Translations under genes and position numbers: made by a program
In this document: positions 36,661-49,140 of the stretch, piece after piece
Layout: the number at the start of each line of letters is the position of its first letter
Position numbering within the stretch: the stretch's first letter is position 1
Notes under the pieces: model-generated
Told to the model about the DNA's origin: nothing
What the model saw: the letters and a program-made list of their open reading frames with translations, nothing else
The model's database searches: none
Source of the DNA: Platycnemis pennipes
Taxonomy: Eukaryota; Arthropoda; Insecta; Odonata; Platycnemididae
Assembly: GCA_933228895.1 (NCBI GenBank)
Contig: OW121855.1
Coordinates: forward strand, 40,190,698 to 40,254,697
Direction of reading: 5' to 3'
DNA length: 64,000 nucleotides

Positions 36661-39514
36661 TACAACTGAATAAACAAAGTGTAAGGTGCTCTTACTTTTC
36701 AAGTCATATCACACCATCAAACTTATGCTTAGCTCCAAGACATCCATACCCGAAGAGAGATTCAAAAGCGTGACTTATTGCGAAACGAGACTGACCTTTT
36801 TCACAGTGGCCTATTGCCTATTGTCAAGAAAAGAATAAGAGTGAGGATGAGGCCGAGATAAATAAGAGGATATTTCAGGGGGCTGGGGTGGAGAGATAAA
36901 GGAGGGGTGTGGCAGGCGAACGTTTGAGAAGCATGAGGATAGAGGCAGCGTCTAAGGGAGGGAGAGATATTGTGGCGATTGAGTGGGGGGAAGAAGAGGC
37001 GTGCAAAAGACAGGTCTTATATGGAAACGAGAGAGAAGATGAAGATGAGGGTGAGGAATGTTAACGGCCCAGAAAAGAGAAAGCCCATCTCGAAGAGCGA
37101 CTTTGAGGGCGGCATATTATACTTTAATCGTAGGGTTTTAAGATTAAACGCAGAATTAAGAATGGCAATTGAGAATGAGAAATGAAGTTCAGAGGTTTGA
37201 CGGTTCCGACGAAAGGGCTTCAGTCCTTACTCATTCAGAAAAGACACGAGAAATGTTAGTGTTTTTTATCACTTCTTTCCTTCACTTTTAGTCATACGTA
37301 GTGATCATAAATATTATTGCATATATTTGACTTCCGTACTAACAATCCTGTTCTAAATATTGTTATATAAAACGGATTTATTTGAACCCTTATCCATGGA
37401 CTAGTGAAGTCAGGGTAACCGTTTATCAAGGCTCATAGAGCTGACAAGAGCGAATAAACATTGTTTTGTTTAAAATTGTTTCAATTCCTAACGAATAATA
37501 CAATGGCATATTGTTAAAAATTCATGAAAATGCAGTAATATTATTTTTTCTTAATTGATATGCACCTTGAATATATAAAACGTGAAATCTCAGAGTCGTA
37601 GGGAATCTGAAAAATCAAAGGAAGTTAAAACATTAAATTCTTTTGTATTTCCGGCATATTTTAATTTTTGACAATATTGAAAATTTTGTCTCTAAAGTAC
37701 TCATGGAGTGAGTGGTTTCGAGGTTTAATAAAAATGTGAACGAGCGATGATTCATAACGAAATAATGTATTGAAGTCCCGTGTTCCGCTAGCCCAATAAA
37801 AGTAATATTTAATCTTTAGTGTATACCTAAGGATTATGATGATCCGTGTGATAAATGCCTTCTTCTGCGGGCAATTTTAGGAAAATATAGAATGTCACGT
37901 TATACATACATATACTAGCGGAAGGTATCCGTTAATATTCAACGTGGGTTGGAAAATTTGAAAAGAAATCAAATCCTTTCTATTTTCTTTATAAAACATA
38001 TAACCACGTATTAAACAACTAAGATAGCTTGGAACTCTTATTGCATTAACCACTATATAGATAGTGGGAAACAATTGAAGTTTTCAAATTGGCATTGTTT
38101 TTAATGGATTCTATTGTAATGCAACATAAACTATTCATTTAAATACCCATGTCCGTTCACTTCGTCATCAATTTTCTGACACCACTAAATGCTTGTTAAT
38201 GGAGTACAGTACATCTCATTCGATTGATATCTATATTTCATTCTATTTCTATCCGAAATAGACGTCTCTCTTTGGCAGCCTTAAATTCCGCTTTAGCACC
38301 ACAATTTATGTGAAAAAAATATAATAATTTTCTAATAACTTGAAGTTAAGGCACAATAGGCTTCAAAATATATTTTTGCACCTGCCATTATTGAAACGAA
38401 ATATACACATCACAAATGAGAAAAATTCAAAGTTTTCATGTTTTTCATTTTAATTTTGTAAGTTCAGTTTGGTTTTTAATTTTGAAAAATTAAGATTTTA
38501 TACTTTGATTGATGGCTCACACTGTATTCATAACGTTGACAGTTTCACCTACGCATGGCGCTCTCGGCCTATGACTCGGGTTGATCGATGTTATTAAGTC
38601 TCGAGGAGGACCTTCAAAACCCTGCGGGTGACTTTACAATACTTAAATAGGACATGCTCTAACTTGCTCTAACTAACATGCTCTAACTGATATGCACATT
38701 TAATAATATTAAGTGCATTTATCTATTAAGGCATCAAAAATGCAAGCTATATTATTTACTATTTTTTCTATCAATTGAGAAGTTTTGTATTTACAGGGTA
38801 AAAATCAACATTAAAAAAGTTAAATTAGTTATGACCATCAAAAACTTCATATATATTTCTTCATACTATTCAGTCTTTGTTCACACACAACTCCCTCCTA
38901 ACAAAACCATTGACACATCCCACGCATAGTCACGTCAAATTAATATCAATAACTAGAATAGAATAATGATATCGAAGCGCATGTTAAAAGAAAATTCAAA
39001 CTAATAATAGCGTCCGAAATGAGGTATTAAGCCTCTAAGTTGCTAATTTACTTCCTCCACCTTGTCCATGGAAAACTTGTACTAAAATAGCCTCCCCAAA
39101 AAAGCCGATAATTCACACAAATATGACAATCGTGTAATCGTTAAAATTGCAGCTTCGCCACCGGTGAGCTAGTGTAGATTTATGCTAAATAAATGCCAGA
39201 AATTGCACTGTATTTATCATTATGTATGTTAAAATTTCAATTGAATACCAAAACATTTATTATAATTCCATGCTAATATATCTACACTTGATGCTGCTAA
39301 TTCTTGAACTCTGCAATGCAAGGAAGGTTTAAGTGAAAATGATCTCTCCAAAATTCTACATACTACATCTCTCAACTAACTTATTTAAACGATTTCAAAG
39401 GGTAAAAACGCGAATATCCATTTAAATGTATGAAATCGTATTTAAATTAATTTTCACGCCTGTTTATCAGGGAAATTTCAATTGATTAAATGTAAAAAAT
39501 CTTCGGAGTTAAAA
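36661..39514. other. AT-rich DNA with a purine-rich patch at 36.8-37.2 kb
   Basis: The purine-rich patch (about 36830-37190) gives a Lys/Arg/Glu-rich 71-codon frame that is compositional. A short cluster of CATGCTCTAACT-like units lies at 38652-38689. No gene is supported. Confidence 0.3.
38652..38689 (+). repeat. Short tandem repeat, three CTCTAACT-type units
   Basis: The unit (CAT)GCTCTAACT occurs three times within 38 bases with small spacer differences (ATGCTCTAACTTGCTCTAAC, then ATGCTCTAAC). This is probably replication slippage. Confidence 0.6.
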
Positions 39515-39747
39515 ATGAAATTCTTACATTCAGATAGGACTGAAGGCGTCACTTTGTGGAATTTAGTTACATTATTCACAAGTAACGAATAAAAATAAAA
39601 ACTTTTATTCTATTCAACACAACATTTTAATAACCTACCTAGGTTTCGACAAATTTTTGTCGAAACCTAGGTCAGTTATTAAAAAGTTGTGTGAAATAGA
39701 ATAAAAGTTTTTATTTTTATTCGTTACCATGAATGATGAAATTCTTA
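39515..39747. mobile_element. Fold-back element with 70 bp arms and 12 bp flanking repeat
   Basis: The arms 39582-39654 and 39655-39727 are almost perfect inverted copies, with about five differences. They meet at TTTCGACAAATTTTTGTCGAAA with practically no loop. Outer arm parts read GTAACGAATAAAAATAAAAA, and inner parts read CCTAGGTTTCGAC. The 12-base direct repeat ATGAAATTCTTA lies at 39515-39526 and 39736-39747, enclosing the hairpin plus about 55 extra bases on its left side. That fits a target duplication of an insertion at 39527-39735. There is no coding capacity. The high arm identity indicates youth or arm-to-arm gene conversion. The family is not identified. Confidence 0.75.
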
Positions 39748-40590
39748 GATGCAGGCGATCCGTGTAAGTAAGGTGAACGAAATGATAAAATTCAGACTTT
39801 TTTATCTATTCAGCGCTAACAATTTCCACCCAATATCTTGAGTGAAACCAATGTAGAAAGCAAATAAAGAAACGTCCTTACCGAAATGAATGCTTTTCTT
39901 ACGGGAGTAATAGTTGACATTTTACGGCTAAAAATAACCTTTTAAAGTAGGTACCTACATACTTTTCGCAACACTAGTTTCAGTGCGTCCCACTCCCTAC
40001 GCACTAAGAGAGCATGTCCTCACGATTTTAAGTTTTCATCACCAGTAGTTTTGACTGTGGGTTGATGTGTGAATGCAACCGTTATCCATCCATGACTTAA
40101 GTATAGATTATCATCTATAAAAACACAAAACCTAACCAAAAAAAAACATTCTGAAAATTATTCAGATAACATTTGGGTTTGTAAAACCTTATTTTGGAAA
40201 CGAAAGTTAATCGTAATAATTGAGCATTAAGGTTTTGGTACATGATAACCGGTGAAAAAACTGCATTCTTTCTCGAAAATTTGTTTTGGGAAATTATATA
40301 ATCACATAAATGTGTACGTAAATTGTAATATATAAAAAACGCAATTCTAAAGACTTGAAAATATTTTGAAAATTACTACGAAAACCCTTGGCTTTGTTTA
40401 AAACTTCATGTCGGCAAATAGACTAAATCGTGAAATTTGAACGTTGTTGTGTTTTTTTCTGGTTCTCTAAGAGATGCAGTGTAGTGCCGGATCGCATATA
40501 CAATGCACATGCATGGTTTCCGTGAATGATAAAAGGGACTACATTTGCACTTTCATTAAATAGTTTATTGGCTGCCCAGGCAAAAGATAT
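39748..40590. other. AT-rich DNA, nothing recognised
   Basis: Only short frames are present, and no repeats or RNA motifs were found. Confidence 0.35.
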
Positions 40591-41400
40591 TCCTAGACTA
40601 AGACTCCTAAGACCAGCTCCACCCTAATCCTTTTGAAGCCTCGTTTCATTAACCCACGGCTTTTTGCTTGTGTTTGCTCCGAGCGGAGAACGTACCTAAT
40701 GAAAGGAGTTCCGGGACTTCCCCGCCCACACCCCCATCCCTTCCCCCGATTCCTCCCTTTTTCTCCGGCCTTAAACCACCCTGGCGTGCCTTCCGTTCTG
40801 TACCCCCCCCCCCTTCCGAGACTCTCCTTATTTCTGCGGGTGATGGTGAACGTGGATAAGTGTGTCTGTGTGCGGAAAGAAGAGAACATCTTCGTAATGC
40901 AGGTCGCGAGGATTTTCAAAGGAATAGCTAGCGAGCGTATTCCTATTTGTTGAATCACAACCTGAAGACGTTCCGCTCTTCCTACCCCTCCCTCGCAACC
41001 TCGTCTTCCTCTTCACTGTTCCCTGATCCGGAAATCTGTTTGTTTGCATAGGGGAATTTCTCTCGCTATCCAACTCCGGTTTTGCCACGGGAATATCTTT
41101 GCCTTTCGCCTTACTTAACTTCTCTCTCGATCCCACTCCCTATATGCACGTCTCGTGAAAGAATCGCTGTATATTTTAGTGCACCCGATCTCTTTCCACC
41201 CTCACTCAACAGCTCATCTGTTCGTCCTAAAGGGACGCTGGTTTTGTTCCCATCACGGCTCATTTCTGATCGGAGGGAAAAATTGTTTGAAACCCCCCCG
41301 TCACATTCATCTCATTCCAACGTCGGTAGGAGCCAATTTGGCTGGGCTTTATTAGGCAACGTGCATTTAAGGTGATTTTCCAACTCATCACTCGTTACCA
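40590..41400. other. GC-rich island, strand-biased, no recognised gene
   Basis: The patch is pyrimidine-rich on the plus strand, with a C tract at about 40803-40812. It gives overlapping minus-strand frames of 121 (40593-40958) and 102 codons (40828-41136) and plus-strand frames of about 97-106 codons. All are Arg/Gly or Pro/Ser-rich, as expected from composition. A GTAAGT- or AG-bounded exon could not be supported. It is possibly a regulatory or first-exon CpG island, but that is unproven. Confidence 0.3.
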
Positions 41401-44400
41401 CGGGGAAGTCCATGCTAGTGCAGCATTTAGCCCATTGCCGTATTCAATCAGTTAAAGTGCTATCGTGAATAGCCACCGGCGTAGTAGAAATGAAAAAAAA
41501 ACGAAAGGTTCATCAAGAAAGAAGATAGAATGCTGCTATTTGCAGCTTTTATAATAAAATGGGAAATTTATTCAGCATCACAAATAGACCAGAAAAAAGG
41601 TAAATGGTAGAATTCATGATGGCAATGAAAACATGTTAAAATTTGATAATGCCCCAAGTCATAACCAATATGTCCTTCATAATGAAACTTAAGCCATGAG
41701 CACGTGAGCCACGAAATTAATATTATATTTTTCTGAGAAATATCACGGACGCAAAATTATTTTTACGTGTACGTGGCTTCAACCGATAACCAAGACCATG
41801 GTTCGGTTCATGAAGTTTTAAACAAAGTCAAGGGTTTTCGTAATAATTTTCAAACTATTTTCAAGTATTTAGTATTGATTTTTTATAGATTACAATTTAC
41901 GTACACATTATTTAATTATATGATTTCCCAAAACAAATTTTTGAGAAAGACCATAACCATGGTTCGGTGGATTTATGACTATCATTATCCTTGCCAAAGA
42001 TTGTTCCCAGAACGTACGAAACTGAATATTTAACTATGGCAATGCCTAAGGTAGTGGCAGTGAAAGATGCTCCATCACGTCAGTGGCATTTCCACATGCC
42101 TAAATGCCCAAGGGACACGACATGACTTTTTGAACCAAGAGACTAAAGTCAAGGAAATCATTTCAAGGCAGGATTAACTTGGAGTGTTTCAAATTCCAAT
42201 GGTAAGGAAGGACAATAAAAAAAACATCGCAGATCTCTTTGATTGACCCCTTCTTATCCCACGTATCCCTCGCTCGTCCTTCAGTACGCGCACACGATGC
42301 ACGGCACGCGTCCACAAACAAACCGCGGAAACGTCCTCTTTTCTATGTCCGCACCCGCCTCGCGAGTAAACAAAAGACGATCGTAAGCGGCTCCTTTGCC
42401 GACTCCATTACGATGCGAGACGCGTACCGTCCCCATGTGTCCGGTGCCTTCATAAAATTCCACTTACGCTCTGAAGCGTAAGGATGCCCCACTTGTCCAG
42501 ATAGTGGACGCCTTTCCTATCTCTTTGCATTATCCCTCCCACCCATTAAACTGACCTCCCCCTTCATCTCAAAGCCTTCCTGGAACGTTCTAAAAAGTAG
42601 ATTCTATTGGCAGTGGAAGAGGGGGCTACCCAGACGAGCGTTCTATGAATAGGTGGTCTTCTTATGTGTTCAAGGTGCACATAGAGTCCCTCACACTAAG
42701 AGAGTACCATTCTCTACTGCAAAATGCGGCTGGTTTCGGTAGCTAGGTTAGTAATGCAACGTTCTGGCAACAAAACTGCAGTGGGTTTACATTCTGCCTC
42801 TGGTAGGAATATTTTCCTATGTAATATAAGCATTTATAGCACATTAAAACACACCGTCTTGAATTCTAAACTTGAAACATGAAGCAGGAGTCCTCACACA
42901 AAACTCTTTAAAATATATGACAGAATGGAATAGATATGATGAATTGCCATTCATGACATACAGTACTTTAAAAATATATGATAGATTTCGGCCCAATAAA
43001 TTGACATAGATACTTTTTTCGAGTGTGTTGGAACACATTTATATTATTTTTACATGTAAATTTGGCACACAAAATAAAATAAAGTTGTCATTCGGAGGTA
43101 CTGGGCTAGACAAATTGACAGTCCCAGGAATGGAATTAATATTGTTATGTATCAGTGACACAATATTGATTCGGTGAATATTTAAATATTTTAATCATTG
43201 TATAACCTGTTCCCCATGACATCTGGAATTAGAAACATTGCATTCAGTCACAGCATTTGCCTAATTGAACTATACTGATTTCCACAAAGCTTTTGGATGG
43301 ATCTTGTATGGTGATGGCATAAAAGCTATCGGAAAAAACTAATTACCATCTAGTTATACAGAAACCCGCATATACATATTAACAAAATTTGGCAACTTTT
43401 GTGCCTTATTGAAGCTACGTTAGGCTGTAGCTCAGTCAGCAATCAGAGAAAATCGTTTCACTAGCCGCTACGTACCTCATTTTAGTTAATATTTTCCATG
43501 GCAAATGTTTTCATGTGACGTGGAAATTCTTTTGTAACCAGAATTTTACTAATAGGCTACGGAAGAGGGTGTAATAAAGTATATTAAGATCCTATATTAA
43601 TCTGCATTTAGTCTAATTATGCAATTATACATTACCAAAATGGAGGTAGAATTTAACCTGTAAGAACTAGAAAACTGCTTTGATGCTTACTTTAGTTCAC
43701 AAGGGTAGTGTCCTTTGAACATTTACATTATCATTCATTATTACATCGTGAATTAAATTCGGTGGCTCTTGTTTAAAACTCTTTTATCGAATATGTTGAA
43801 GAAGGTATATTAATATTGAAAGTTTATAATGGGAAAACGATTTCATTTTTACAAGAAGTGTAATTTAACCTTGGGTATTACATAGACACCAATATTTTCC
43901 CCGGGGCCTAAATTTCGCGGGACTGAGCCATCTTAAGGATGCAAAAATCTCCTGCAATATCAAACCATGTGTGCCAAATGGATGTACAATCGTTAATACG
44001 ATGCATCTTCAGTTATTGAACATGCGGACGACTCTAGATGATCCAATCCCTATTTTTCTTGTATGTTGAGTTAATTTGAGTCCAAATTGAAGTTGATTTT
44101 ATTCTAAATCAAAATTTGCGTGCCAAAGTCATAGTTGCTGCCTCAGGGGATTCATTTTTATCAGAATTCAACTTATGTGAAATAAAAGGGTTCTGATTGG
44201 CCTTATATTGTCAACATACTAAGGCCGGAAATGTGGGTAAGTTGTTATTTGGGTAAGGTTAGCTTAGAGAAAAACGTACGTTGAAGTGTTATGTATGTCA
44301 GGAGAGGTAAGGAATTTAAAGAAGGAAACAATTGAATTGCGTACGTTTACAGTTGAACGGTGTGCTTTACAGGTTTTGATGGAATGAAGAGAGTTACCCA

Positions 44401-44635
44401 CGCCCTGAATTTGTAGCAATTAGCATTCTGAAAGCCGCGAAGGCAGTTAAAATATATGAAGAGATTTAATGGTGGAAATATGGATCGATTGGAAGGGAAG
44501 GGAATAGATGGTCTTTATCAGTGAGAAATATAAGACAGGGATGCTATGAATATCAACAATTTAGATTTAAATCTTATCATGGTAGTCAAATTAAGTAATA
44601 CCATTCTATTTAACGTAATACACGTCAAATGATAA
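41401..44635. other. AT-rich DNA with a CpG-containing patch at 42.2-42.6 kb
   Basis: The patch at 42240-42480 carries many CpGs (ACGCGT, CGCGAG, CGATCG) and has an 80-codon plus-strand frame opposite a 60-codon minus-strand frame, neither recognised. A GGCTGTAGCTCAGTCAGCAA stretch near 43420-43440 resembles a tRNA A box, but no B box follows. No other feature is supported. Confidence 0.3.
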
Positions 44636-44639
44636 CGGA

Positions 44640-44706
44640 AGAACTTTAATCAGGTGAGATTCAATCCCGCGACCACGGAGTTTCTTGGAAGTAAAGTTCC
44701 CGACCT
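44640..44706 (-). repeat. Possible tRNA-like SINE head, weak
   Basis: On the minus strand GCGGGATTGAATCTCACC resembles a T-arm with a degenerate B box. It is preceded by GGTCGGGAACTTTACTTCC, which is not a clear D or anticodon arm. The match is weak and could be chance. Confidence 0.25.
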
Positions 44707-46038
44707 AGATTTCTACGAGGATTTAAAAGATAATTCATTTTGAAGGTGTTAAACTCTTTAAGACAAAAATGAAACTTATACCTACAGCTGAAATTTTGGT
44801 TTGACTATGATGAAAAATCCCTATGTACTTGTGTAAATTACATCAAGGTGCTGTAAAACATTTATTGTGCCTTTGGCGATGCATACTCTCTTGATGCATG
44901 AGCAAGGAGAATATGCCACCATATTCCTCTGTAATGCGACCTGCACAAGCCTCTCGAAATAGGTATCACAACATCCTCTGACGCGCCATCCTTGGTGCAG
45001 CCGTACTAGCGCTTAAATGTCAAATGCACCACTGACTTTGAAAAGCGAAACTTGTTACACAGCCTTATGATAGAAACTTATTCTTAAATGACCAGCACCA
45101 AGACTCATAACCTCGGTGCCGAGAGTAATGGTCATTGCAACCACTCCACCTTTCATGGTAGTATTACTAGAAGTATTATTCGTAATGCCAGGAATTTTCG
45201 CGGGCGAATGAATAAAAGTTGACATTAACCAATTTTTAGCCAAAACTTTGTGTGTTAAGATTGTATCTTTGAGCAAGGACCATCCAATATAATGCCCCAC
45301 TTCATTAAGAAATCGTTGGACAAATCTGGAAGTTGACCGATTTGAACTCCTTTCGTCAGGGGAATGAAACAGAAATTTTATACTCCGTGCACGGGGACAG
45401 CTAGCGCCGCGAGTGGCCACTTTCAACATATTTGTGAGGAGTAGTCTCGTAAGGTACCAGCAAAATAATAGAAAGAAAAAGTCGTTTTTTCAACTGTGTG
45501 CAGAAAGTTATCGACAAAAGGAGTGCTTTTTCGATAATATGTAAGCTTTTTGCATTCAAAACCATTAGTTTTAAGGAGACTGTGAATGATGACGACCCGC
45601 AATTGTAATTTTTGTACGGTCGGGTGCAGCAACATATAGGAAAGATAGATGTAAGTTTAAAACTTTATTCATTCCCTGACCTACCACACACGAAAGAAGT
45701 AATGTAACAGTTAAATAGAGCAATCAGCAGGTAAACGTAAGAGGCGAAATATATCTCATTGAATTCACCGTGACGCGAAATTTTTAGCTAATCTGCGTGA
45801 CTCAAATGTAAACAATCGTACTTGTGTCTGTGAATGGATTGGTATTTATTGTATATCACTCCATTGCTATTATGAATAATTGGTAAACTTTGGTTGGCGC
45901 TATTTTAGAGTTTTATTATAATAGTAAAACAAAAATATGCTAAAACGCTTAAGTTTGAGAAATTTGGGTCCTTTATTGAAGCAGCTGATTCACGTATTTA
46001 CCTATGATTGAGTAAAATTCGTCTTTTTCTGTAGATCA
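44707..46038. other. AT-rich DNA with two adjacent minus-strand frames
   Basis: Minus-strand frames of 70 codons (45423-45635) and 124 codons (45055-45429) overlap by 7 bases in different phases, so together they cover about 580 bases. That could be one frameshifted old coding remnant. The content (LLHPTVQKLQ.., then ..KFLFHSPDERSS.., ..VGHYIGWSLLKD..) did not match any family I can name. Treat them as unexplained. Confidence 0.25.
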
Positions 46039-46137
46039 TTTACATCTATACGTACATAATACCAAGTCACCATAACGGTGTGTGGCAGGGGGTCAATTCA
46101 CACCAAGCATGCATTACATATCATGCATAAAAAGGAT
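46039..46137 (+). repeat. Dispersed 'CATCTACATC' repeat, copy 3
   Basis: It begins TACATCTATACGTACATAAT, continues with GGTGTGTGGCAGGGGGT, then AATTCACACCA, CATTACATATCATGCATAAAAA. The later half matches the minus-strand copy at 25017-25103 closely. The GTGTGTGGCAGGGGGT portion is familiar from insect interspersed repeats, but I cannot assign the family with certainty. Confidence 0.65.
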
Positions 46138-49100
46138 TACCTGTAATTATATTGTGGTGTAACGTCACAATCCAAAAGAAATAAATTGAACAGCAAGCAT
46201 GCAATAATATGCTGTTACTTGTGTTAGCTTAAAGTTCTTATACCAACATGCATCTAACTATTCATAGCTAACCAGTGATACCATGATATTTATACTATTG
46301 AATATATTCACAGCAGTTCATATTCGTAATTGTACGAGGCAAGAAGTATATTTTGAATCCATCGTTTCGGCAATCAATTTCTCTAATTTTGTATGATAGT
46401 CCAGTCTATCACGATAAGCTGTAGTTCGCAAAATATATTTAACGGTATCACTGAAAATATTATCTTGGAATGTATTTAAGAGATTAAGTCTAAATTTCAA
46501 CCTACGATCTGGAAATGATTCCAATTTTATTCATTTAATAGTCTGGTTACCTTTACAAATCTTGCCGATTAGCTGCACATTCAAGTTCATTATTTAAGCG
46601 TATTTCGAAAGGATCCCGTATATTGGCAGCGTATTCCAAATGAGGTGTAAAAAGGGAAAAGTATTTCATGCCATTATGTTTCTCCTATTTGAATATGAAA
46701 AATGGTCTTCCGAGAGTTCCGTTAAGAAATGTGACAGATTTTTACAGGAAAAGGCGAATGAAATCAAGCGTTTTAACTGTATTGGGCAACATTGAAAATA
46801 GTGAAGTTAGGGTTCATTCATAAGAATCTGAACTCTTCTTTTTTACTGCTCTCCGGTATTATAATACTGGACTTAAAAGTCCATTCATGTGTAGTGTCCC
46901 CTGGATTTTGAAATAGAGGGCTTTAATTTTACCTGTGACCGGGAATCAGAATGTGATGTTGGCATACTTGTGAGTAGAAACGTACGGATGCAGCCACTGG
47001 CCAAGGGCAAGGGGTGTGGAATTTCCACTCCATGAGTTTGGAAACAATTAGCTGTTTTTTGGGATTTCATAGGAGTAAGTTCGATGGAATGAGAACTATT
47101 TAAAAGAAATGAACGGAGCAGCAAGATATATTTTCTTTTTTTCTTCTAGCACCATCACCCAATTCTTCGTAAAAAAAGCTAAGCATAGAGTATGCGTTGC
47201 TGTTAAAATGAATGAAATTAAAACTAGAGATGAATTATTGAACTTTAGGAAACCTTTTTCGATATATGTAGCAAAAATCAACAAGGATTTTCTCCAATGC
47301 TTTGGATGGCCCACTGCGATTTACCGCTAAGTTCTGACAGTCAGGAAATCGCACCACGAGAATTTTAGTTTAATAAGCAACAAGTATTGTTAATATTTTA
47401 AAAAGCTGTGAGAAATATTTTTGATATGATGGCCCAAGAAGACAACTGTGGTAAGCAAAATGCCTGCGGCATTTAATAAATTTTGACTTCAAGCTACGAT
47501 CGTCATTGACATTCGGTAGAACTTCATTGGTGGCAGATTCACTGAAGTCTGACGAATTACTCTTGCTTTAATGGTGCTGAAGACTCAGCTGTTAATTCCA
47601 ATCATATGCGTCACAATTGTCCAAGAAGAGCTTTACTCCTTTTAGTAACTGTGATGGTCTCTCAAAATCGTAAAATATGGGCTGAAATATATATTTTATG
47701 AAAATGACCGGATAGCATATTTCTCCTGACTCCTTTTTATTGGCTAATACGGTAGCTCATTTCCACAATAAATAACGAATATTTTGAGCAGGCTCTAGAA
47801 AAATGCTTTTCACAGTTCCATGGTAGGTTGATGCTCTCAGGAAATACATTTTAAACAATAAAGGAGGAATTCGTGAAACTATCAAAACTGCCATTACATA
47901 TTTCTCCATGCATAGTCCGGGCCATTAACAGCCCGAGGCCCCCGCTGGCGACTTCAGGTACGGATCAACAAGGAAAAGGTGGTATGGAAATCGTGGAATT
48001 ACATACTACCCTTTCTCAGGGAACCCTTTCACCCTTTTTCTTAAACCTTAATACTACCTACCATCTCTTTTAATTGCGAGAAGTGCAATCTTTCCTGATA
48101 TTATTTTTCCCCGGTGTTTTTCAAGTCCTCGACATTTCTTAGCTTTCCTTGATTGGAAGAACGCCCATTTCGAGTCTTTTTCATTGCCAAATTGCAAATA
48201 AAAGAACTTAAAATCATGATTCACCTTCTGTTTCATCTAATGGCTTCTTTTGCAATATATAAGAAGGCCAAAGTTAAGTAATTTTTGACAATCAGTGTGA
48301 AGTGACGATTACGGTATATGTACGTGTGTTTTGGTCCAGCTACACAATTTCTACTTTACTGATTCCACCATTTTCGTTATTTCTATCAAAGCCCCCGATC
48401 TAAGAAATGTAAACCAACATTTTGCCTGTTCTCAGCTAAAACTAGCATCTAAGGCTCAAGTTATGTACGATTGAACCATGCGTGCATAATGCCATTTTGA
48501 AGAAAAATAATGGTACGAATGGAATTAGTGATGGCTTTTATCAAACGAGTGAAATAAGGTAGTTCATCCTAGTAAATTACATTGATATACACCAGTTCGC
48601 AGCCATTCGAAGTGGAGTTGGATTTTGAGTGAAAAATATCCCACAAACAGACTCCTCACAGTAAACGCAGATTTGGCCGCTAGGCGTCTCTGAATGCAGA
48701 CCCGTGCACGGAGCCTATAGTTACAACTGAACTTGAGGTATTGCAAAATTGTACACTCACACGGAGGCAAGGATCAATGACTATATAAAACAAGTATTTT
48801 TCATTGCTTTTATTGATTACTATGGCGATTAAGAAAAACTTTTGTTTTAATAGTTTTAAGAGGAAAATGTCATTAGTATTTGGCGTATATAACCAGAAGC
48901 TCTTCGCAAAAATTTAAAGGTGTGCACGAAAATAATGTGCAGTATCATTACCTTGTAATGTAAAATGGGTGCTAATTTGTCAATAAAAATTTAATTATAT
49001 ATGTTTATTGAAAAAACTAGTCAAAATTGCAAAAATACTCACTACACTCCGAGCAACGGGTAAGCTTTGCCAACGACAGCTCTCTAGCGCATCAGTTCAT

Positions 49101-49140
49101 TAAATCCCTGTATCGCACATGTAAGCCCTATGTTGTTCCT
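46138..49140. other. AT-rich DNA, nothing recognised
   Basis: Frames up to 79 codons (for example 46885-47124 minus and 47109-47330 plus) overlap on opposite strands and carry no motifs. No RNA genes or paired repeats were found. Confidence 0.3.

Noticed and set aside
41779..41980. CCATGGTTCGGT occurring twice about 165 bases apart
   Set aside because: The match is only about 12-16 bases, and the flanks do not align. It is too short to call a repeat.
43420..43480. GGCTGTAGCTCAGTCAGC, tRNA A-box-like
   Set aside because: No B box or cloverleaf follows at the right distance.
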